From: Candidatus Calditenuaceae archaeon
GTDB taxonomy: Archaea; Thermoproteota; Nitrososphaeria_A; Caldarchaeales; Calditenuaceae
DNA: 64,000 nucleotides
Assembly: GCA_025059595.1 (NCBI GenBank)
Contig: JANXDI010000021.1
Coordinates: 28,226-92,225 of the forward strand
Direction of reading: 5' to 3'
Positions 57,068 to 64,000 of the stretch are shown here, piece by piece; the stretch's first letter is position 1, and each line of letters begins with the position of its first letter. The notes below the pieces were generated by a model. It saw nothing but the letters and a program-made list of their open reading frames with translations. It did no database searches and had not been told where the DNA came from. The position numbers were made by a program, and so were the translations under genes.

Positions 57068-58495
57068 GTGGGGCTATGGCAGGCTCGGGTTTGGCTGGTG
57101 GCCATGTATACGGATGAGCTGGTCTTTGAGCTGGTCTCGTTTGGCCCCGTCTATCGGCTTGGCCAGCTGGAGCTGGGCCCCGACGAGGTTATCGCGGCTG
57201 AGGGGGTTGGGACTTTTCAGGGCGTAAGTATCAGGGAGAGAGTCTCGGACGCTCTATCGATGGGGAAGGAGCTCCCCCGACTCGCTGCAAAGGTTCACAG
57301 AGAGTCGACGAGAAGGGGGCACGCCTCTCTGACGACATCCGCTGTATTCTTTTGGGAGGTCTCGAACTGTAGCCGCCTCACCTCCATGCTACTTGTGGCC
57401 CCCATCTTCGGCAGCTATCTTCAGGAGAGTCAGAGAAGGGCACCCCTCTCGAGGGAGAGGCTTCTAGTGCCCGCTGAGCTGAGGGGTGGTCTGCTTGAGA
57501 ACATGTATTCTGAGTTGACGAATAGATGTTTTGATGCGTATAAGACACTCTGTGACCATGGAGTTGATTTGGAGGACGCGCGATACCTCCTCCCCCTTTC
57601 CGCTGCGACCTCGCTCTTCGCAACACTCCCGCTCGAGGCCCACATCTATCTCATCAGGAAGGTTGAGGATGGGGCCGGAATAGTCACGAAAGAGTTGAGG
57701 GCTTTGGTTGATAGGATTTTAGAGGCCGTTCGGGCGAGGGCCCCCCTCCTCTTAGACTCAAGGCTGAACTTCAGGGCTTGGTGGGGATACTACGCAGCGA
57801 CAGACCCCCTCAGGCCCCCCGACGGAGTGATTCGACAGCTTTGCGGGGACAGGCCCGACTCAGAGGCCGAGCTCCTCTACATCGACTATCCGAGGGGCTT
57901 CGAGGGTATTGATTTGGGTGGAGTTGCGGCTGAGCAGGTGTCTCCCCTCCTTAGGGCCGTCACCGTTGAGTCACTCTCCCTCGCGGCTTATCATCAAGCC
58001 ATAAGGCATAGGACAGTTCCGACGGTCGCAGAGTCTTTAGTGGAGGTTGCTGAGAGGTGGATGAGGGCTCCGGAGAAGAGCATCGTTGTTCCACCGTCAA
58101 TCAAGTCGCGGCAAGATACGCTCAGAGTCTTTACGGAGACTTGCGGCCAGCTTATGGAGGCGTATGAGAGGCTTGTCGCGGAAAATGAGGCTGCTGCCGC
58201 TCTCTACACCCTCCCAAACGCCGTTAAGATTAGAGTCATGCGGAGTTACAACCTTTTCAATCTCCTCAGCCCCATAGGGTTCCTTTCCACGAGGACTTGT
58301 AGCGCGGCTCAGTGGGAGGAGAGGGCTGTGGCCTACAAGCTTTGGAGGGAGGTGGAGAGGGAGGCGCCTTGGCTGGGAACCAGGCTGGGTGAGAAGTGCA
58401 GGCACCTCGGATACTGTCCCGAGAGGTGGTGGTGCCCCATCATCCTCAAGTATCGCGAATATTCAGACGAGCTCCACAGAAAATACAACCAGTAA
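57068..58495 (+). CDS. ThyX-like protein with two ThyX-type halves
   Basis: N-half HRESTRRGHASLTTSAVFFWEVSNCSRL...EDARYLLPLSAATSL; C-half YHQAIRHRTVPTVAES...AALYTLPNAVKIRV...STRTCSAAQWEERA. Likely start ATG 57104. Confidence 0.72.
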   Translation: MGLWQARVWLVAMYTDELVFELVSFGPVYRLGQLELGPDEVIAAEGVGTFQGVSIRERVSDALSMGKELPRLAAKVHRESTRRGHASLTTSAVFFWEVSNCSRLTSMLLVAPIFGSYLQESQRRAPLSRERLLVPAELRGGLLENMYSELTNRCFDAYKTLCDHGVDLEDARYLLPLSAATSLFATLPLEAHIYLIRKVEDGAGIVTKELRALVDRILEAVRARAPLLLDSRLNFRAWWGYYAATDPLRPPDGVIRQLCGDRPDSEAELLYIDYPRGFEGIDLGGVAAEQVSPLLRAVTVESLSLAAYHQAIRHRTVPTVAESLVEVAERWMRAPEKSIVVPPSIKSRQDTLRVFTETCGQLMEAYERLVAENEAAAALYTLPNAVKIRVMRSYNLFNLLSPIGFLSTRTCSAAQWEERAVAYKLWREVEREAPWLGTRLGEKCRHLGYCPERWWCPIILKYREYSDELHRKYNQ

Positions 58496-58505
58496 ACAGG
58501 CGTCA

Positions 58506-59363
58506 CTATCTCCGCAAAAACGCTATTGAAGCATAGCCAACAACAGACGACTTGTCTCCACTAGTATCGCCGCTGGTCGCATACTTGAGCAGCCGCGCCT
58601 CAGTATATCCCTTTAGCCTCGCATACCAGATGAGGGCCCCAATCGCGCCGTAGCCGCAGAGGGTCGCCCTCCTGTCACGCATCTCCGTGTAGAACCCCTC
58701 GACGTCGAGCTTGAGAATTCTCTCTATGACCGGCATGTCTCTCCTCACCGCCTCATCATGGGGCTCATAGTGTGTGAAGTCTGAGCTCGCGACGACGAGG
58801 CATTTTTCAGACCTGTCGATTGTCTTGGCTAGGACCTCGCCGACGTGTTGGGCGGCCTCGATGGACTGGTTTAGCATGCAGATGGGCACAAACTTGACCC
58901 GCCCGTAGATGTATTGGAGGAATGGTAGCTGAACTTCTATCGAGTGCTCGTAGATGTGGCTTATTTCATCCATCGAGATTAAATCGCTCTCCTCAATAAG
59001 CCTGTTAGAGAGCTCTGCGTCTATCTCCACCTCGCCGAGGGGAGTAACCCAGGAGCCTGGGGGATAGATGGAGACCTCGGTCCCCTCTCCGTGATGATTC
59101 GGCCCAACAACCACCACAGTCTCGGGCACGGGCATCCTCGATGCGAGAGCGAAACCGTGCGCAGCCACCGGCCCCGAATACATGTATCCAGCGTGAGGGG
59201 AGATTAGCGTGACTGGGGGCTCGGAGCCTCCCTTAGATGGGAGGGCACCTGGCCCGTTCTTCGACGTGAAGCAACGCTCTATCTGCCTCCTCAGACCCTC
59301 GGCGCTCGATTCGTAGAAATATCCGGCCACAGCCGGGCGTCTTTTAGGCATCCTTTGAGCCAC
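58506..59363 (-). CDS. MEMO1-family protein (AmmeMemoRadiSam system protein B)
   Basis: KRRPAVAGYFYESSAEGLRRQIE...ISPHAGYMYSGPVAAHGFA...VVVGPNHHGEGTEVSIYPPGSWVTPLGEVEID. Confidence 0.94.
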   Translation of the reverse strand: MAQRMPKRRPAVAGYFYESSAEGLRRQIERCFTSKNGPGALPSKGGSEPPVTLISPHAGYMYSGPVAAHGFALASRMPVPETVVVVGPNHHGEGTEVSIYPPGSWVTPLGEVEIDAELSNRLIEESDLISMDEISHIYEHSIEVQLPFLQYIYGRVKFVPICMLNQSIEAAQHVGEVLAKTIDRSEKCLVVASSDFTHYEPHDEAVRRDMPVIERILKLDVEGFYTEMRDRRATLCGYGAIGALIWYARLKGYTEARLLKYATSGDTSGDKSSVVGYASIAFLRR

Positions 59364-59607
59364 CTCGACCCTCTCCTCTAGGCCCCGGCGCGGTTATAAC
59401 CATGTACCCCAAGACACCCATGAGCCCGAAAAACAGGGCGGCAACGAGATACGCGACTATCTTGACTGCAAGCTCAGGGTCAAGACCCGGCAGGCGGCCG
59501 AAGAACCAGAGGTTATAGAGGATGAAGCCTAGCGGGGAGAACACTATCATGAGATACCCCACGAGCCTGGCCGGGCTCATTCCCTCCATGAGAGGGCCAC
59601 AGCCCAC
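59344..59607 (-). CDS. Small two-TM membrane protein
   Basis: Two hydrophobic helices; overlaps the MEMO-like start. Confidence 0.55.
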   Translation of the reverse strand: MGCGPLMEGMSPARLVGYLMIVFSPLGFILYNLWFFGRLPGLDPELAVKIVAYLVAALFFGLMGVLGYMVITAPGPRGEGRGGSKDA

Positions 59608-59804
59608 CCAGATATAAAGCTAGGACCGTAACGATAACCTCGCCCAATACCACACACCTAAAACGCTCCACCGTCTCTGGAGAGGCCCCTATACATCTAT
59701 GACAGCCATCACTTATGTTGCTACGACTGTTTTTGAAAGCTTCTCTTTTTACATTGACGGCAGAAGATTTATAACAATTAAAGATTATAATTTGGGAGAC
59801 AAAT

Positions 59805-60320
59805 ATGTTGATAGAGAGGCGTATTATGGTTGATTGGCGCGATAGGTTCCGGGCCGCCTGCGAGGAAATGAGGGGTGAGGGTGAGACTAGAAGGACTTTA
59901 GCAGATGGGGCAAAGATAATCTGGTGTCCAGACGAAAAATGTTACCGGTGCGGGAATATAGGCGTTTTTTATGGGACAGATTTCTTCTGTAAGGAGAAAA
60001 ACCAGAGTGAAGGAGTTTTTTACTATGGTGAATACTGCCCCGCCTGCGAAAGAGTGATTTTGGATTCTTGGTTTCTCCCCATTGAGCGAGCTGAGTTGGC
60101 AGTTTTGAAGAAGCTGATAATAGAGGACCCCTTATTTCGTGCTCGCGTCGAACTTGAGAAGAGGGGGAAATGTCCTGTATGCGGCAGCGACACTTATACC
60201 TACCACAGAGAAGTCGGAGGCGTTGATTACGTAGACGAGTATCTGATAGTCTGTATCAACCCATCCTGTATCTGGTCGGGGAATTATGCAGTGTATTGGG
60301 AGCCGGGCCCTTACGTTTAA
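59805..60320 (+). CDS. Cys-rich multi zinc-ribbon hypothetical protein
   Basis: Repeated CxxC motifs (CYRCG, CPACE, CPVCGS) and CINPSC; in-frame ORF with no recognised family. Confidence 0.65.
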   Translation: MLIERRIMVDWRDRFRAACEEMRGEGETRRTLADGAKIIWCPDEKCYRCGNIGVFYGTDFFCKEKNQSEGVFYYGEYCPACERVILDSWFLPIERAELAVLKKLIIEDPLFRARVELEKRGKCPVCGSDTYTYHREVGGVDYVDEYLIVCINPSCIWSGNYAVYWEPGPYV

Positions 60321-60569
60321 TTCACGCTTTTTTAACTTGTCGAGATTTTATCGCGCGCAACCCCGAAGCCACGCTTTGATGAAAACAACGAGCGGTCTCC
60401 TTAAGCTCACCGGTGGAGGCCAATTTACATGTCCTTATTCTTGCCAGTTTTCGCTTGAAATTTATTCCCACGTATTATCAGGGGTTGCTGAACTTGTCTG
60501 TTCATATTATTTGTGGGGGACGGCCGAGTGGGAGGCTATATATTTTACCGTGACAAGTAAGACTCAAAA

Positions 60570-61976
60570 TTGCAATGCGTGTTACTAGACTCTACGCTGA
60601 GGGAGGGGGAGCTTTACAAGGTCCTACCTCTCCCGACTAAGCTCCGCGTCGCTGAGCTCCTCGTCGAGGCTGGGCTCAAGAGGGTTGAAGTGACTGTCGA
60701 CTACCCGCCGAGGACATCTTTTGAGGATAATGTCAGGCTCGTGAATTTCCTTCGCGATAGGGGTGTTGAGGTTGTTTTGCATGGTCGCGTTTACAGGAGG
60801 GATATTGAGGCGATGGGCAGATATGATGTTTATGGTGTCGCCCTATATCTCGCGGTCTCCCAGCTTCACCTAGACCACAAGCTGGGTGGCATCAACTATG
60901 AGGAGGCTAAACTGAGAATCCTCGAGGCGGTTGAGCTCGTAAGGCCCATGGGCCTCAAGTATGTTCGCGTGACCTATGAGGACGCTTCACGGCTCTACAT
61001 GGAGAGGCGGCTGGACGTCCTCGACGACTTGCTCAGGTTCACAGGCGAGCTGAGGTCGGCGGGCGCGACGCTCATCAGCATACCCGACACGGCCGGGTTA
61101 ATGACTCCGCGACATTCGAGGGAGTTTACAGCCTACTGTCTCGAGAGGAGCTACCTACCGGTTGCAGCTCACTTTCACAACGACTACGGCCTCGCTTCAA
61201 CTAATACCATCGAGTCTATTCTCGCCGGGGCTGCTGAGGCCCATGTGACGCTTCTCGGCATCGGGGATAGGAATGGAATTGCCGACCTTTACGAGGTGGC
61301 TGTGCCGCTTCATGATGTTCACGGCATCGACCTCGGGGTGAACAGGAAGGAGCTGGCGAGGATTTATCGCGAGTTCTCTAGGCTGACTGGTGTGCAGATT
61401 CCGTGGCGTCACCCTCTCTCGGAGGAGGCGAGGACCATCAGGGCCGGAGTCCATCAATCCATGGTCATCAGGAGACCAGAGGGCTACATACCGGAGAAGA
61501 AGCTGGAATACGACATGGACGCTGTGAGATTCGCCGTAACGCCATACATGAGCCACAAGCTCATCCTCGAAATTGCGAGGCTGGACGGCCACGACCTAAA
61601 TGAGGTAGATGCGAGGAGAATAGTGGAGGAGATTGTAAAGAGGATTGCGACTACCGGGAAGAAAGGCTCACCAAAGGAGCTCGCCAATTATCTGAGCGAG
61701 GCCCTTGGCCGAGAGGTGAGGGAGGACATGGTCAGACGCTTCTTCGGTGAGGAGAGGGCCTACATCCTTCTCAAACTCCGCCCACAGGCGGACGCGATAA
61801 AAATCGTCTCAGAGCTCGCGACGTGGGAGGAGGTGGACTACATCGACGAGGTTTACGGCGACGTGGACATTATTCTGAAGGGCCGTATCAAGATAAGCAG
61901 AGCAAATCTCGTTGATAAGCTCAGGGCTAAGTTCCCCGAAGAAATAGAGGAGCTCAGAGTTCTAATAACAGATTAG
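60570..61976 (+). CDS. Homocitrate/2-isopropylmalate synthase-like enzyme with C-terminal RAM-like domain
   Basis: LDSTLREGE, AHFHNDYGLASTNTIESILAGAAEAHVTLLGIGDRNG; C-terminal YILLKLRPQADAIKIVSELATWEEVDYIDEVYGDVDIILKG. TTG start about 30 nt after ctatatatttta. Confidence 0.88.
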   Translation: MQCVLLDSTLREGELYKVLPLPTKLRVAELLVEAGLKRVEVTVDYPPRTSFEDNVRLVNFLRDRGVEVVLHGRVYRRDIEAMGRYDVYGVALYLAVSQLHLDHKLGGINYEEAKLRILEAVELVRPMGLKYVRVTYEDASRLYMERRLDVLDDLLRFTGELRSAGATLISIPDTAGLMTPRHSREFTAYCLERSYLPVAAHFHNDYGLASTNTIESILAGAAEAHVTLLGIGDRNGIADLYEVAVPLHDVHGIDLGVNRKELARIYREFSRLTGVQIPWRHPLSEEARTIRAGVHQSMVIRRPEGYIPEKKLEYDMDAVRFAVTPYMSHKLILEIARLDGHDLNEVDARRIVEEIVKRIATTGKKGSPKELANYLSEALGREVREDMVRRFFGEERAYILLKLRPQADAIKIVSELATWEEVDYIDEVYGDVDIILKGRIKISRANLVDKLRAKFPEEIEELRVLITD

Positions 61977-61989
61977 TGCTTATACCCGC

Positions 61990-62002
61990 ATAAATTTATA
62001 AG
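61990..62002 (+). promoter_or_regulatory. Putative box A (TATA) promoter of the 23S rRNA
   Basis: cataaatttataagc directly downstream of the previous CDS and upstream of the 23S leader. Confidence 0.55.
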
Positions 62003-62149
62003 CAACAGCTGCGAATAATCTATTGCGCATAGCGATGTTTGCTCCCCAGCCGCGAAGCCTGGGGGGCATGAATGCGGGAGGAGATTCACAAAATTTCCCA
62101 TGACCGCGCTGCAGAGGTGTGTGGAGCGTGGCGAAGTAGGCCGCGCCTT

Positions 62150-64000
62150 GGCCCTAAGCGGGGGTACGCCAGCCGGTGGATGCCTCGGCTTGGGCGCTGA
62201 AGAAGGACGTGGCAAGCTGCGATAAGCCCTGGGTAGCCGCAGGCGGGCGTTGATCCAGGGATCTCCTAATGGGATTTCCTGGGGTGGCTTCGGCCACCTC
62301 GTTCCCGGGCCTCGAGCCTGGGATCGGGAACCCCCCGAACGGAAGCATCCAAGTAGGGGGAGGAGAAGAAATCAAACCGAGATTCCCTTAGTAGGGGCGA
62401 CCGAAAGGGGAGAAGCCCAAACCGAACCGCCGCGGGTAACCGCGGTGGAATGTGGGGTTTTGGGCCGTGGGTCCACCCTGAAGGCCGAGCCGAACTCCCC
62501 TGGAACGGGGGGCCGTAGAGGGTGATAGCCCCGTAGGCGGAGGCTGGAGGGGTGATGCTGCGGTTCCAGAGTACCGCACCTCGGATTTGGTGTGGGAAGT
62601 TGGGGGCTACTGGCCTCCAAGGCTAAATACGTCCCAAGACCGATAGCGGACCAGTAGCGTGAGCGAAAGGTGAAAAGTACCACGGGAGTGGGGTGAAAAG
62701 CGTCTGAAACCGGCTGGTAACAGACGAGCACGGCCTGAAAGGGCATTCCCCGCGAAGCCCCGGCGAGGGGCGAGTGGGGACAGTTCCAGGGTCGTGCACT
62801 CCGTCTTGAATCACGGGCCGGGGAGTTCACGGGTGTGGCAAGCCTAAGGGCATGTAAGCCCGTAGGCGTGGGGAAACCGACATGCCCGCAGCCGGAGTAC
62901 GCTCCGGTGAGGGGCGGGGTCTGAAAGGGCCCGTAGTCACGCCCGTGAGGCTAGAAACCGGGCGATCTAGCCCTAGGCAGGGCGAAGCCAGGGGAAACCC
63001 TGGTGGAGGCCCGAATAGGGGTCTTGATGTGCAATTCGGTCCCCTGACCTGGGGCTAGGGGTTAAAAGCTAATCGAGCCCGGTGATAGCTAGTTCCCCCC
63101 GAAGTGTCTCGCAGGACAGCCTCGGGGGAGGTTGCCCGCGGGGTAGAGCACCGATGGGGGAGCAAGGGGCCGATGAGGCTCCACTCTCCTTTCGAACTCC
63201 GAATCTGCGGGCGCCGTAGAACCCGGGAGTGGGGTACCGGGGGTAAGCTCCGGGACCGAGAGGGGAACAACCCAGACCGCGGGTTAAGGCCCCTAAGTGC
63301 CCGCTAAGTGACAAACCAAAGGGCGTCTTCACCCTGAGACAGCGGGGCCGTAGGCTTAGAAGCAGCCATCGGCTAAGAAGTGCGTAACAGCTTACCCGCC
63401 GAGGGTGGGGGCCCCGAAAATTGACGGGTCTAAGCGGGCCGCCGAAACCCGGGCTCACCCACGCCGTGCGTGGGTGGGGGTAGGGGGGCGTAGCGGTTGG
63501 GTAGAAGCGGGGCCGTGAGGTCCCGTGGACCGGCCGCTAATGTAGATCCCGGTGGTAGTAGACAGCGAAGAGGGGTGGGAATCCCCTCCGCCGGAAGGGC
63601 ACGGGTTTCCCGGCAATGCGTCGTCAGCCGGGAGTAAGCCGGTCCTAAGGCCGACCTTAACCGGGTAGGCCGAAGGGGAAACCGGTTAAGATTCCGGTGC
63701 CTCCTGGATAGGTGCGGCGACGCAAGCCGGTCTCCCAACGCCTCGGGTAAGGCCGAGCAGGGCTGTAGCTCTGTCTAACCTCCCAAGCCTGGGGAGAGCC
63801 GTAACGGCGAGAACCAGGTGAATGGAGGGACGGGGCGGCCGTAAGGCCGCTTCGGCTGGACCCTGGGGCCAGTGAAAAGGGAGACCGGAACGATTCCAGG
63901 AGACCGTACCTAGATCCGACACAGGTGCCCCTGGCTGAGAAGGCCAAGGCGTCTGGGGTTACTCCGGGCTAGGGAACTCGGCAAATTAGCCCCGTAACTT
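62150..64000 (+). rRNA. 23S ribosomal RNA, 5' part (runs off the window end)
   Basis: Conserved tracts such as CCGGTGGATGCCTCGGCTTGGGCGCTGAAGAAGGACGTGGCAAGCTGCGATAAG, GTGCGTAACAGCTTACC, GGGAACTCGGCAAATTAGCCCCGTAACTT. The exact 5' end is estimated. Confidence 0.95.

Noticed and set aside
60286-60588. 100-aa ORF overlapping the zinc protein end and the HCS-like start
   Set aside because: Overlaps neighbours at both ends and has no family-like pattern; kept only as a possible non-coding gap.
62250-63947. Many track ORFs on both strands (for example 62250-62525, 62372-62830, 63069-63458)
   Set aside because: They lie inside the 23S rRNA; Pro/Arg/Gly-rich translations reflect GC-rich rRNA, not coding.
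1-64000. CRISPR array, cas genes or transposase/IS element
   Set aside because: I saw no regularly spaced direct repeats, no cas-like proteins and no transposase or integrase motifs in the ORF translations.

Overview
The window is a dense, mostly protein-coding archaeal chromosome segment. Gene content suggests a thermophilic, aerobic member of the Aigarchaeota/Thaumarchaeota-related lineages: unsplit RNA polymerase RpoA and RpoB, TFE-beta, a KEOPS subunit, RIO2 kinase, heme-copper oxidase plus NuoBCD, and archaeal 23S rRNA. This taxonomic call is an inference. Main blocks: NAD kinase-like/flavin reductase/MoaD-like/Cgi121; NuoB-C-D; alpha-galactosidase; tRNA-Asp and an RHH/PIN toxin-antitoxin-like pair; TFE-beta; a cytochrome oxidase operon with a CoxI-CoxIII fusion; a long minus-strand run rpoH-rpoB-rpoA-L30e-nusA-radA-degenerate RadA paralog-small helical protein-divergent PolB; HesB/peroxiredoxin; a PyrF-PyrE fusion; RIO2-IleS; stomatin/NfeD; tandem TenA-like genes; LeuCD-type dehydratase; three paralogous MFS transporters; pyruvate kinase; a double ThyX-like protein; a homocitrate synthase-like gene; and the 5' part of a 23S rRNA with no 16S upstream. 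The most interesting candidate is the exonuclease-degenerate PolB + ATPase-degenerate RadA paralog + small helical protein + RadA cassette (18369-22542), which resembles a mutasome. Other leads: a by-eye C/D box sRNA (about 1768-1834), several genes whose apparent true starts lie upstream of any ATG/GTG/TTG (possible CUG initiation), a cryptic 30-aa membrane peptide in the oxidase operon, and a perfect palindrome in front of the RHH gene. All calls come from reading the sequence and ORF translations; no searches were run.
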